DNA of 64,000 nucleotides, taken from positions 62,001 through 126,000 of the forward strand of contig CACYSB010000005.1 in assembly GCA_902777005.1 (NCBI GenBank). The letters run 5' to 3'. A program made the translations under genes and the position numbers. Below, piece after piece: positions 20,801-27,306 of this stretch. The notes under the pieces were generated by a model. The model was not told the DNA's origin. It saw nothing but the letters and a program-made list of their open reading frames with translations, and did no database searches. This DNA is from an uncultured Bacteroidota bacterium. Its GTDB lineage: Bacteria; Bacteroidota; Bacteroidia; Bacteroidales; P3. Each line of letters begins with the position of its first letter. The stretch's first letter is position 1.

Positions 20801-23732
20801 ACGAGTATCCTTCAACGAGATAGAGCTTGAAATGCCGGCCCTTGGCCGCTCATACAACAACTTCGGTGTGTTCAACAATCCCGAATATCCGGTGTTGCAT
20901 GTAACTCGTGGCACTACAGACTCCATAGTAATAGGAGTCGCCAATCCAAGCAACAGTATTGAGCGCTACCGTGGACGTGTTGCGGCATATATTGACTACA
21001 ACCGTAACGGCTCCTTCGATGACCCTGGTGAGACTGTCGTCGCTGCTGCGCCATTATTTACCGACTCCTTGCGGCGTGCAGTTATTAGCATTCCATCTTC
21101 CGCATCATTGGGCTATATGAAGATGCGCATCTGTGCCTCACTCTATAACAGCCGTCCCACATCAACGCTTGCGGCCGATGCTGGTCACATGGTGGACTTC
21201 TTGCTGTTTATCGATGAAGAGGCTACCGAAACAGATATCGCGCTCACGCAGATCGTCTCTCCGCGAAGCAGTCTCATACGCGACACTGCCGCCCGTGTCA
21301 TCAGATTCCGCATGGCCAACAAGGGTAAACAGACCATCAATGACGCAGTCATCCACTACTCTTTCGAGCAAGACTCGGCGCACGTCTTCACTAACGATGT
21401 CAACTGGAGCGGAATCCTCATGCCAGGCAGGTCTACGGTAGTGAGCCTTCCTGCTTATCGCTTCCCGCTGGGTACATCGACTCTTCGCATCTGGGTTTCT
21501 ATCCCGGGCGACACCAATACCTACAACGATACCCTCGTCTACGAGTACCACCGCTTCCATACCATCTACCTCACAATGGACGATGACTTCGACTTTGTTG
21601 ATAATTGGTATGCCCCAAGGGGCTACAACGAATACTCGCGTAACTATTGGCAGCGCGGTACACCGGACAAGTCTTCTGCCAACTTCTTCGCGCTCTCCGA
21701 GCCTAACGTATGGTGCACCGACCTCACCGCCGACCTTAAGTCAGGCACCCGTGGCAACCTGAGCTACCTCTACAGCCCGGTCATTGACATCTCGCAGATA
21801 CGCCCCGACACCCTTGCACTACATCTTGTGCGAGCGCTAAACCAAGGCTCCAACGTATACATTGAGTACTATAGCTACCGCAACAAGTGGGAGAAACTCT
21901 ATCTTGACTCTCTGCCTACATGGTACAACAACTATGAGGACAATGTCTTCAATGGTTCCAGGTCATGGGCACGCTACTACATCTGCACAGACCAGGGCGG
22001 CATACGTGGTAATTTCAATGAGAAGCTGCAGTTCCGTGTTGTATACACTGCGCCTCAGAAGGCCAGCGCCACTACCAACTTCGGCCCCGGATGTGCCATA
22101 GATGACTTCCACATCGGGCGCGGCCGCCAGCGTATCGATGTCGGTGTTGTCGCCATCACCTATCCTGTCGAGCCCAAGTACGGTCAGACCATCTATCCGG
22201 AAGTCGTGGTGAAGAACTATGGCCTTGACACAGTACGCCAGATTGAGATGGGCTACACCTATTACGGCACCCATCTGGCACACATGTCCACCATCTCGTG
22301 CATGCTACCGCCTGACGAAACAGATACCGTCACCTACCTTGACCCGTTTGTGATCCGTACCGACTGCCCCGACACCTTCTCGATTACCTGTTTCACCAAC
22401 CTTACGGCAAACGACATCTACCGTGACAACGACACCCTCACCAAGACTTTCTGCCTCACACCTCTTGGCGGCGACATAGCGGCTGTCGACTTCCTCTATC
22501 CGCGCGATAATGTCGTCGCCGGCGACTCCGTAGAAGTCACCATCCGCATACGCAACATGGGCGTGGCACCAATCTCCAACGCCACACTGTCCTACACGGT
22601 GGGCAACACCCATGTCTCCGAGGATGTCGACATCGTCGAGCTGCAGGGCGCTCCTCTCTATACACGCGATTTCTTCAACTATACCTTCCACCAAAAGTTC
22701 CGCTCCTCCATGGGCTCGATGTCCATCACGGCCGTGGCCAAGTGCGATAGCAACGACTATTTCTACAACGATACCATCAGCAAGCGCTTCAGGGGTATAT
22801 CGTCTATCACCGATGTGGCTGCCAAGGCCATTGTCGTCGACACTTCCGAGCGCGACTATGTGACAATACAGCTCGTCATCGAGAACCACGGTTCGCGCGG
22901 TGCCAACAACTTCGAGGTAGGGTTCTGGATTGACGACGACACCGCCGGTGCGGTAAACGAGACCTTCTACCGTGCCACGCCGCTCACCTCGTTCAATATG
23001 ACGACGCACCTCTTCAATGTCCGGCTGCGTCCTCGCCGCGAGGGCTATCGCAACGTAACGGCCTATGTCCATGCGCAGGACGACAACGACCCGACCAACG
23101 ACACTACCACCAACATCGTGCGCCAGTATGTAGACCTGGAAGTGCTCGGCCTCATTGTCGAGGAGAACGCCAATCCCGACTGTCGCGTGTTTATGCATGT
23201 GCGCAACATCGGCAACACCGCCGTCAGTGGCAGACCCATACCGATGCATGCCACTATCAACGGCAACGAAATAGTCTTCGACGCTGCAAAACGCATCGAC
23301 CCGGGCTATGATATCCTCATTGAGTTTGGCCGCACCATTCCCAAGAGTCCTCTGCGCTCCTATGTCGGCAGCGGCGGATTGCGAGACTTCCCAATCGACG
23401 CCAATCCGGATAACAACCAGACTACCAAGGTGTCTGTGGTCAACTATGTCGAGGGCATCCCCACCGTCAACGGTGATTCCTTCGTCCTCGGGCAGAACTA
23501 CCCCAACCCCTTCAGCGGTACCACCACGGTGCCCTTCACCATCCCTGTCGACGCATCCGTCACGCTCTTCGTCATGGACGCCATGGGCAAGATTGTCTAT
23601 ACCACTCACGGCTTCTACCCCGCAGGCGACAACACCGTCTTCCTTGACATGGCCAACTACGCCACCGGCGTCTACTACTACGGCATCATCGTCGACGGCC
23701 AGCGCCAGATGCGTAAGCTTATCGTCAAATAA
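11853..23732 (+). CDS. giant T9SS-secreted multidomain protein (3,959 aa)
   Basis: A signal peptide (residues 1-21, ending FGARGQ) is followed by a jelly-roll-like N-terminal region (22-220). Many CARDB/Ig-like beta domains share the pattern 'V.L.NFG...NS.EINYSIDGG'. There are two right-handed parallel beta-helix regions (about 669-1100, with NVTVRGCRFIGG and NNVTVTKNEMYDV steps, and 2019-2450), a lamin-tail-like domain (about 1310-1500) and a GEVED-type domain with AAYIDYNRNGSFDDPGE (about 3026-3115). The C-terminal 80 residues are a type A T9SS sorting domain (QNYPNPFSGTTTVPF ... VDGQRQMRKLIVK). It should cross the outer membrane through SprA and be released or surface-attached after C-terminal cleavage. 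An adhesin or matrix role is likely but not shown by any catalytic motif. Confidence 0.9.
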   Translation: MKTRFFILGAIFTVLGFGARGQVNNLYNQGFEANEPLNYAVTPQSGFEYSTTLFSEGSRSIRLLQSTDEDIMFVTDTMDLRQATLLRYVTLEFDHYCNIDVNSDADKDIGLVYVKLVSWPDANYRKLGDAQYNRDRDSYSSNFLTTKSFSRSSYSDWGSGSPTNSKWKSERFDINDIISTSVPLEERQLVFRFVLKKRTRSGGVPSSAGWWIDNMRVRASQDPMVKPKVKIAYYPDGGAHPSSAGARIMIDARTDVTQGINNDSVYLFYTIGSDPTPVKLMMASQGSYTGHDNITWRRFSARIPFCGYDTIMRFRCVVKDGTSNATEATYPASDDEWLSYWCIRGTSFAPSTIPEQLTGTEESEYFPFGNFADTRCEWVLDSALLASAGYGPGAITEVRFVVASAVQEDQTRPNFQLRFKNVPGNYSVPSTSDVVPFTSSYMCVGYDGDLEIPQTPVNGVIVIPLTDTFFYSGGGIVVQSIHDGTVNPGAVNLKMFSKNTTQTKYFFGKSAAYGANAYNDPEMTVSSFIDTRRPAMGLITRSNQSLRYDAGVSALVFPSSTAPVVTQPTQIEVMLKNFGEHAFNSAEINYSIDGTINGSHTWTGTLAGGATTTVTVATNLTLPAGYHTLRVWTSDTLLVGNLRYRDYEPLNNASNMNNPNDTSFIVCAGPLSGVRNVGGENADYNTMEEFLFSLSLCGMDDSLVVRLSSDSVYRPFRVPMVNGLTQQHYLVFEPQGERVKVLFDNDTAQSIVNLVNTDNVRFRRMDFVRRSGALTNMVVMGENSANCVLENCTFTDSVADPGANMRIAAMVASGFADNVTVRGCRFIGGAVGVDISGQAMDLRSTGAIVEGCYFSNQYSTALKVQNMNNVTVTKNEMYDVTSNSSYVLQAYACYGTVRITANKLYTTHGAGALGVSKVNGTSANRAVVANNMVVCNDDGVANLLTTPFNIIDGSWIDVVYNSVKMTAPTRSSVAAATFGGPALTNSRFLNNIVTCYDQNDYALNFAGYSQESNTIGHNVYYTESYTLNRKGTTSYHTLEQWIEAVPMDNASVSLDPTFLNGSLVDLRTFNRFIKGVGTPVTTVTTDMFDSVRHSQHPCPGAFEFVSLYYDFEIESLASPMPDVCGMPENVELVVVLRNSGSSNFVPGGSRSLRIYYTVNGGAPSYYQLTRTIPSDDTVSIHTGQMLHMPSNGQWDSVYNIHMWLTCESDPNQTNDTNDFTVVSRYQQPSARYYTQGVPFATEATITIPDSSLTLWPVSDNPAAPMKRGNVYWYSAMDDDTFLQSGDVLTTTALRRDTSFYIKQRRELPIVRITQVQVRKNASVQGLTDPMPNWMKSSGTPVAVQLTNIGDMPIDLQNDTLAIVGATSALRKQIKFGSLVLNPGEFVVVQFTTAPSNPASGPTVYASSITLGSTIDSLHIGVVYRHGGRVEDAVAINSVQEAAGTTWANVPDYIWSGPGLPFSAVNSGGMVRTGFSGNASDWRSATDDDRMFIGSTAPSWQRYIDNGCPTDFAEVRVTMLNAPTVDIELTPTELPSGCGLGQESVSVMVANFGVQPANNLVLNYTAGGAVVSETLTRPVVPGIDTLYTFNTPLNMVVPHDSVFNVTVYATAHAGDANRGNDTCTMTATSLYTVGMPTMEEPVTSQYAQPATLTHIPTVNAMPVWYDNNDNALDTGYTYVTPPLYTNDSVQLGYVALSSEMVQVGTSSSTTSPTGSSAYPSPYNPLNKYVKQQFIYTASELSNVGLTEAGDISSISFYLDDVPSGTSLPLTYQNYYISLGLTNNTTFSGNSDWKTTQVVYTRQNFKLMSSDENSWVEHQLDNPFYWDGESSLVVQVVFTRSSAVSTGLKTGYSTKSNTALHKADNSNPSGGIMGYTGTGTRSGRRPNIKIGHATLGCPGPKKTIHITLEGQPAYDASISWPAGSDTLVYSSCGHVAMDVDVANLGANSINSFELKYSIDGGDFVSHTVSAAVASGATYTLQLMNEPIPAGRHHIVAVVKVTGDDITANDTIHRNFSVRFCGGTYSIGAAQTSDYHTINEALDTMNVVGIDGSVIFNVAAGVYNEQVYIHNVVGSSSTNTVSFVGESDSTTLIMAATTQNANYVFKVDDVANVTIRNIGLMSRPASGNYANVILASNVSDRLTIDNSTVRVKGGVANDNGSGIVLQGNISGLTVQNCRIDSGFYSVRSNGNVYGYSNFIFRNNQFTNFASGGINLQEVENIEVTKTDLLSGESTDSRGLQGIYLKTVTGNLMIQKNHIYLIDSKKGGKQGIYLDGAKGTNMQRGYIINNMVSCYGTAAGGSTTPYAIYLKDCEYTNVLFNSLRVYSGTNSGSRAFLADISTNGTSRGIQVMNNIISNFSSYAYEAKKDTLVSASDHNDYYSPEGNKLAKWGSADCNTIAELRAANGKDNSSLYAEPYFVAEDDLHLRMTNLIDKAQYNPDVVDDIDDSIRSQIPRPTIGAQEMFRATRNMSLVRIISPIMPERTNNFSPTNMPPNIESDSVLVKVEFYNNGSTVENGASWYAYLDLEGYEDVTRSVTRNLTNIQSGEIKIDSVMIPTPMGVIYQQYVRVVLECPNDADTSDNQMSKQFYLAPAFDLKAKKIRPGATGCTLQETSVTITLENVGYKPIPANVPFEIGYHAQGYKSYSQSNPRNNMLDISTMPDTIIETHSFDRPLNLSNTRDITFNTPGNFYPTDTMLNIKVALYGWCRLNLDVEFSNDSTSKPATTTEATASSFVFDSYFSPLSPVGFDTVFPYGTWGVLRAEQGNKFKIYWHRDSTQSYFHTGTNYAKSCIWDSTPIYYSDSTYYLQCFGAKGCPSLFSKINVHVLPREENDLAVEEVLAPIGSRVYMENDTVRVRIANYGTTPQRNFPITYQMRVKRGSTPPLRQEVTEICTTTIAPGQTMEYTFDTLLRFNNALRDSTYYLRVWTDLENDVVRRNDTIRCMPILRNGTTKSDTALDYTFVTLKEGTYYTHDNELGVSDSIDIIRVSFNEIELEMPALGRSYNNFGVFNNPEYPVLHVTRGTTDSIVIGVANPSNSIERYRGRVAAYIDYNRNGSFDDPGETVVAAAPLFTDSLRRAVISIPSSASLGYMKMRICASLYNSRPTSTLAADAGHMVDFLLFIDEEATETDIALTQIVSPRSSLIRDTAARVIRFRMANKGKQTINDAVIHYSFEQDSAHVFTNDVNWSGILMPGRSTVVSLPAYRFPLGTSTLRIWVSIPGDTNTYNDTLVYEYHRFHTIYLTMDDDFDFVDNWYAPRGYNEYSRNYWQRGTPDKSSANFFALSEPNVWCTDLTADLKSGTRGNLSYLYSPVIDISQIRPDTLALHLVRALNQGSNVYIEYYSYRNKWEKLYLDSLPTWYNNYEDNVFNGSRSWARYYICTDQGGIRGNFNEKLQFRVVYTAPQKASATTNFGPGCAIDDFHIGRGRQRIDVGVVAITYPVEPKYGQTIYPEVVVKNYGLDTVRQIEMGYTYYGTHLAHMSTISCMLPPDETDTVTYLDPFVIRTDCPDTFSITCFTNLTANDIYRDNDTLTKTFCLTPLGGDIAAVDFLYPRDNVVAGDSVEVTIRIRNMGVAPISNATLSYTVGNTHVSEDVDIVELQGAPLYTRDFFNYTFHQKFRSSMGSMSITAVAKCDSNDYFYNDTISKRFRGISSITDVAAKAIVVDTSERDYVTIQLVIENHGSRGANNFEVGFWIDDDTAGAVNETFYRATPLTSFNMTTHLFNVRLRPRREGYRNVTAYVHAQDDNDPTNDTTTNIVRQYVDLEVLGLIVEENANPDCRVFMHVRNIGNTAVSGRPIPMHATINGNEIVFDAAKRIDPGYDILIEFGRTIPKSPLRSYVGSGGLRDFPIDANPDNNQTTKVSVVNYVEGIPTVNGDSFVLGQNYPNPFSGTTTVPFTIPVDASVTLFVMDAMGKIVYTTHGFYPAGDNTVFLDMANYATGVYYYGIIVDGQRQMRKLIVK

Positions 23733-23741
23733 GCCTTGCCG

Positions 23742-24992
23742 ATGCTTGCAAGGTTCAAGCGCTATGTGACCGGGCAGCACCTCATCCCCGACGGGACGGC
23801 GGTGCTGCTCGCCGTCAGCGGCGGCCGCGACTCCGTGGCCATGGCCGACCTCTTCCACCGCGCCGGCATCCCCTTCGGGGTGGCCCACTGCAACTTCAAC
23901 TTGCGGCCGGGCGACTGCGACCGTGACGAGGCCTTTGTGTGCCGGCTTGCCGACCGCTACGGCGTCCCATGCCACGTGGCACACTTCGACACACGCGCCT
24001 ATGCCGCCGAGCACGGCATGTCCATCGAGGAGGCCGCACGCCGCCTCCGCTACGATTACTTCGCCCAGCTCCTTTTCTCCCTATCTCCTGACTCCTTATC
24101 TCCTCATGTTCTTGCCACCGCACACCATGCCGACGACTCCGTCGAGACCTTCTTCCTCAACCTCTTCCGCGGCACCGGCATCCACGGTCTCCATGGCATC
24201 CGCCCCATTTCCATTCAAGCAACCAAGCAATCGGGCAATCAGTCAATCACCGTCATCCGACCTATGCTCTGCTTCTCTCGCGCCGACATCGACGCCTACG
24301 TCGTCGAGCGTGGCCTCGAGTTCGTCGAGGACAGCACCAATGCCGAGCTCGATGCCCGCCGCAACCGCATCCGCCACCAGCTTATGCCGCTGCTTCGCGA
24401 GCTCTATCCTTCGGTGGACCAGACCATGCTTGCCAACATCGAGCGACTCCACGACACTGAGCTTATCCTCGACGCCTACATTGACCAGCTCCGTGAGCAA
24501 TACATCAAACCCTACGCCTCCATACTTCCTGCCACCCACTACCAGCTGCCTCCTATCGAGGCCCTCGACCTCTCGGCCGAGCCGTTTCATGAAACGGCTC
24601 TACAGCCCACAATCCTCTTCGAGCTTCTCCGCCCTTACGGCTTCAACGCCGCCACCGTTGCCGATATTCTCGCGGCATCTGAAACAGGGCGCCTCTTTTA
24701 CACTCCCACACACGTCGCCGAGCTCCACCGTGGCCAGCTCCTCATAGCCCCCATACCTGCCCCACCGGTAGAGACGTCTCATGAAACGTCTCTACAACAA
24801 CCCACCCGCCTCTGGCGCCCCGGCGACCGCTTCCGTCCCAAGGGCATGCATGGCACACGCCTCGTGAGCGATTTCCTCAAGGACCTCCACCTCTCGCGCA
24901 TAGAGAAACAATATGTACGCGTGCGCGTAGACGGTAGCGACCGCATCCTCGCCGTCGTCGGCCTCCGCGACGCTGAAAGCGTGGATTCATAA
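23742..24992 (+). CDS. tilS: tRNA(Ile)-lysidine synthase TilS, with in-frame repeat inserts
   Basis: The 416-residue PP-loop ATPase starts MLARFKRYV at the ATG 23742; a TTG two codons upstream is less likely. It shows the P-loop SGGRDSVAM (near residue 26), HCNFNLR, ATAHHADD and RRNRIRHQLMPLL, then a C-terminal substrate domain ending near RFRPKGMHGTRLVSDFLKD. TilS modifies C34 of tRNA-Ile(CAU) to lysidine and is essential. Odd segments are FSLSPDSLSPH (before ATAHHADD) and SIQATKQSGNQSIT, both made from 7-8-bp-period DNA, and two palindrome-encoded pieces FHETALQ and SHETSLQQ (24576-24606, 24768-24800). It starts nine bases after the giant gene. Confidence 0.92.
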   Translation: MLARFKRYVTGQHLIPDGTAVLLAVSGGRDSVAMADLFHRAGIPFGVAHCNFNLRPGDCDRDEAFVCRLADRYGVPCHVAHFDTRAYAAEHGMSIEEAARRLRYDYFAQLLFSLSPDSLSPHVLATAHHADDSVETFFLNLFRGTGIHGLHGIRPISIQATKQSGNQSITVIRPMLCFSRADIDAYVVERGLEFVEDSTNAELDARRNRIRHQLMPLLRELYPSVDQTMLANIERLHDTELILDAYIDQLREQYIKPYASILPATHYQLPPIEALDLSAEPFHETALQPTILFELLRPYGFNAATVADILAASETGRLFYTPTHVAELHRGQLLIAPIPAPPVETSHETSLQQPTRLWRPGDRFRPKGMHGTRLVSDFLKDLHLSRIEKQYVRVRVDGSDRILAVVGLRDAESVDS

Positions 24993-25047
24993 TTCGTAAT
25001 CGGTATTCTCCCCGTATCCCCTCCGTATCAGCTCCGACCCCTCTCCG

Positions 25048-25115
25048 ACTAAAAACCGTAGAACAACCGTAGAACAGTCGGACCGGAGTCGGAGAGGCTC
25101 CGTAGCGGCTGCCTG
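25048..25115. repeat. 11-bp-period repeat inside an inverted repeat
   Basis: The tilS-DUF5103 gap has CTCTCCGACT, then the 11-mers AAAAACCGTAG, AACAACCGTAG and AACAGTCGGAC, then AGTCGGAGAGG, which is the inverse of the first segment. It matches the 31074 copy at most positions. Confidence 0.7.
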
Positions 25116-25170
25116 CCAGTGTCGACTGTCAGAGGCATTCTTGGTAGGGCAACGAGGTTTTATGTATGCG

Positions 25171-26436
25171 CTATCGGTAGGCTACGGCCAGAAGGCGGTC
25201 GGCGCGGTCGGCGGGGGTGCGGTAGTAGACGCGGACGGTGTAGCGGTTGGGGGTCTCGCGGTGGTCGCCCTCGAGGCGGGCGGTGGCTGAGTGGTTGAGC
25301 GGCTGGGCTACAGGGTAGGTGGGGAGGGCGAGGAACTGGTAGGCGTAGTAGCCCTGCTTGAGCTGCAGGCGCTTGGTGTAGGCGCGGCGCTGGGGGTTGT
25401 ATTCCATCAGCGAGGTGGAGTCGAGCTGCCAGTCGGTCAATGCGCCGACGACATAGATGTTGGCGTCCATCAGCGGCTGCTCGACGGGGAGGCTGAAGCT
25501 GACCCACACGTATTCGGCCTCGGTGCGCGGGTTGTTGCGGTCCCATACGTTGACTTTGTAGCCGCCAAGGAGGTTGGTCTCGGTGATGTAGTGTTTGGTG
25601 GAGCGATTCTCGTCGGGGCGGAGCAGCGCGAGGTACTCGCCGCCGTATTCGGCTACGCGCAGCACGTTGTACATGGGTGTGCGCAGGTTGCTGCAGTCGA
25701 AGTAGCGGAAGGTGTTGCCGCCATGGAATATGTTGGGCTGGCGGTGGCGATAGACGAGGCGTTGGCCGTCGTAGCCGCTGAATTCGAGCCAGCGGCGGTT
25801 GTCGAGGCGGCCGTTCTGCTGCGCCTCGACGCTGAGGTACTGCGGCATGAGGCCCATGCTCTGTGAGCCGACAGTGACGTCCAGCTCCTGGCGCCGGTCA
25901 ATGTCGATGCCGTCGTAGGGGCGCGTGACTTCGAGGTAGGCTACGGCTTGTTCCTCGCTGACGCAGAAGCGGCGTGTGAGGATGGTGTCGCCGTCGTCGG
26001 CGGTGACGGCAACGATGTAGTTGCCGGAGTGGATGAACTCGGCGTAGCGGTCGGGCAGGGTAGTGCGGTAGTGGATATAGTCGTTGAGGGTGGTGAAGGA
26101 GGGGTCGTAGGCGTCGACGGTGCCTTCTGGGAAGCCGGTCATGAAGTCCTGCACCTCGAGGCTGTCGGCCTGCCAGCGGCGCGAACAGTGGGAGATGTGC
26201 CAGCGGAGGCTTTCGGGCTCGGCGCCGAGGATGTCGAACTCAAGGACAAGCGTCTGTCGGGCACCGAGGGTTAGCACAGGGGTGGCCTGTTCGTTGCGGA
26301 GCACCTGCGGCCCGCCCTCGAGGTAGAGCTCCACGCTCTTCACGTCGTAGCGCCAGGCGGAGTCGGCATGGACGGAGCAGTAGGCGTTCATTGTTGCAAA
26401 CGACAGCGTTACAATCAGCAGGACAATGTTTTTCAT
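25171..26436 (-). CDS. DUF5103 protein, T9SS plug-like component
   Basis: The 421-residue exported protein starts MKNIVLLIVTLSFATMNAYC (signal peptide). The body has DUF5103 hallmarks: Y.KSVELY, HISHCSRRWQADSLEVQDFMTGF, Y.HYRTTLPDRYAEFIHSGNYIVAV, VSEEQAVAYLEVTRPYDGIDIDRRQELDV and YVVGALTDWQLDS. DUF5103 proteins are the Plug of the SprA translocon in the type IX secretion system, sealing the channel from the periplasm side. The start at 26436 is preferred because TATCTTTG lies immediately before it, which would give a leaderless message. It is divergent from the DRTGG gene. Confidence 0.8.
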   Translation of the reverse strand: MKNIVLLIVTLSFATMNAYCSVHADSAWRYDVKSVELYLEGGPQVLRNEQATPVLTLGARQTLVLEFDILGAEPESLRWHISHCSRRWQADSLEVQDFMTGFPEGTVDAYDPSFTTLNDYIHYRTTLPDRYAEFIHSGNYIVAVTADDGDTILTRRFCVSEEQAVAYLEVTRPYDGIDIDRRQELDVTVGSQSMGLMPQYLSVEAQQNGRLDNRRWLEFSGYDGQRLVYRHRQPNIFHGGNTFRYFDCSNLRTPMYNVLRVAEYGGEYLALLRPDENRSTKHYITETNLLGGYKVNVWDRNNPRTEAEYVWVSFSLPVEQPLMDANIYVVGALTDWQLDSTSLMEYNPQRRAYTKRLQLKQGYYAYQFLALPTYPVAQPLNHSATARLEGDHRETPNRYTVRVYYRTPADRADRLLAVAYR

Positions 26437-26440
26437 GGTG

Positions 26441-26448
26441 CAAAGATA
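26441..26448 (-). promoter_or_regulatory. -7 box of the DUF5103 gene (near-leaderless)
   Basis: The minus strand reads TATCTTTG followed by CACC and the ATG. The predicted transcription start coincides with the start codon. It is back-to-back with the promoter at 26456-26486. Confidence 0.55.
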
Positions 26449-26455
26449 CAAAAAT

Positions 26456-26486
26456 TTTGCCATGTGAAAAAAGATGTGTATATTTG
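26456..26486 (+). promoter_or_regulatory. promoter of the DRTGG/HATPase/hydrogenase-like operon
   Basis: TTTG (26456-26459), 19 bp, TATATTTG (26479-26486), 29 bases before the DRTGG ATG. This is a perfect consensus. Confidence 0.75.
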
Positions 26487-26515
26487 CACTTTGAAAATAC
26501 TAAACTAACAAGTAT

Positions 26516-26857
26516 ATGACACTAAAGGAAATAGTAGACAAACTCGGCGCCACCGTTGGGCTCGGCTCCGACAAACTGGATATGGAGGTGGAGCAGTGCT
26601 TTGCTTCCGACCTGATGAGCGATGTGCTTACGCTCAAGGACACTCCGGTGCTGGTCACCGGCCTCTGCAATGTGCAGACGATACGCACATGCGACATGGC
26701 CAACCTCGACGTGGTCATCTTCGTGCGCGGCAAGCGCCCGACGGAGGACATGGTTGAACTGGCCGACGAGAACGACATGGTGCTTATATGCACGCAGTAC
26801 TCGATGTTCAAGACCTGCGGCATCCTTTACCAGGCAGGCATGAAACCGCTTTACTAA
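26516..26857 (+). CDS. DRTGG-domain protein
   Basis: The 113-residue protein consists of a single DRTGG-type domain: VEQCFASDLMSDVL, a central VLVTGLCNVQTIRTCDM, then VVIFVRGKRPTEDMVELADENDMVLICTQYSMFKTCGIL. Stand-alone DRTGG proteins commonly accompany HATPase and iron-only-hydrogenase-related genes in anaerobes; their ligand is unknown. Here it starts such a cluster, which is interrupted by the four-helix-bundle cassette that follows. Confidence 0.8.
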   Translation: MTLKEIVDKLGATVGLGSDKLDMEVEQCFASDLMSDVLTLKDTPVLVTGLCNVQTIRTCDMANLDVVIFVRGKRPTEDMVELADENDMVLICTQYSMFKTCGILYQAGMKPLY

Positions 26858-26887
26858 TTGACAATTGACAATTGATAATTGGAAATT
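26858..26887. repeat. left 7-8-bp-period repeat flanking a four-helix-bundle gene
   Basis: TTGACAATTGACAATTG followed by ATAATTGGAAATT. Its reverse complement (AATTTCCAATTATCAATTG) matches the beginning of the right flank at 27242, so the two flanks are inverted relative to each other. Confidence 0.8.
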
Positions 26888-27241
26888 ATGGCTGGCGCGA
26901 TACAGGACAAGAGCAAAGACTTCGCCATCAGGATAGTCAATTGCTATAAATACCTTACGGAACAGGGAGAGTGGATTATGTCCAAGCAACTGTTGCGTTG
27001 TGGTACCAGCATAGGAGCCAACACGCGCGAAAGCAAGAATGCCCAATCCAGACCGGATTTCCTGAATAAGTTGAATGTGGCATTGAAGGAAGCTGACGAG
27101 ACGGAGTACTGGCTCGATATTCTTCATGCCACAGGCTATATTGGCGACGCTATGTATAAGTCACTGTCGAAGGATTGTGGCGAGTTGATTGCCCTGTTGA
27201 TTAGTATCACCAAGACGTTAAAAGAAAAGGAACGAGCATAA
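26888..27241 (+). CDS. four-helix-bundle protein (S23/IVS-type)
   Basis: The 117-residue all-helical protein has the family signature: KDFAIRIVNCYKYL, RCGTSIGANTRESKNAQSRPDFLNKLNVALKEADETEYWLDIL, then GELIALLISITKTLK. The family (TIGR02436-like) was first met in intervening sequences of 23S rRNA and includes the Avd accessory protein of diversity-generating retroelements; it binds nucleic acid through a basic surface. The ATG at 26888 is chosen because the upstream in-frame ATG lies in the repeat. It lies inside the DRTGG-HATPase operon, enclosed by inverted AT-rich repeats, which suggests insertion. Confidence 0.88.
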   Translation: MAGAIQDKSKDFAIRIVNCYKYLTEQGEWIMSKQLLRCGTSIGANTRESKNAQSRPDFLNKLNVALKEADETEYWLDILHATGYIGDAMYKSLSKDCGELIALLISITKTLKEKERA

Positions 27242-27306
27242 TTTCCAATTCTCAATAATCAATTAAATAATTCTCAATTTTCAATTTCCAATTCCCAATT
27301 TAAGAA
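27242..27306. repeat. right 7-8-bp-period repeat flanking the four-helix-bundle gene
   Basis: Runs of TTCCAATTCTCAAT, AATCAATT, AATTCTCAATTTTCAATTT and CCAATTCCCAATTT fill the whole gap up to the HATPase start codon. They are the inverse of the left flank. Confidence 0.8.

Noticed and set aside
22305..24014. 569-codon minus-strand ORF opposite the giant gene's end and tilS start
   Set aside because: It is the antisense frame of two well-supported genes, has repetitive low-complexity composition, and shows no motif.
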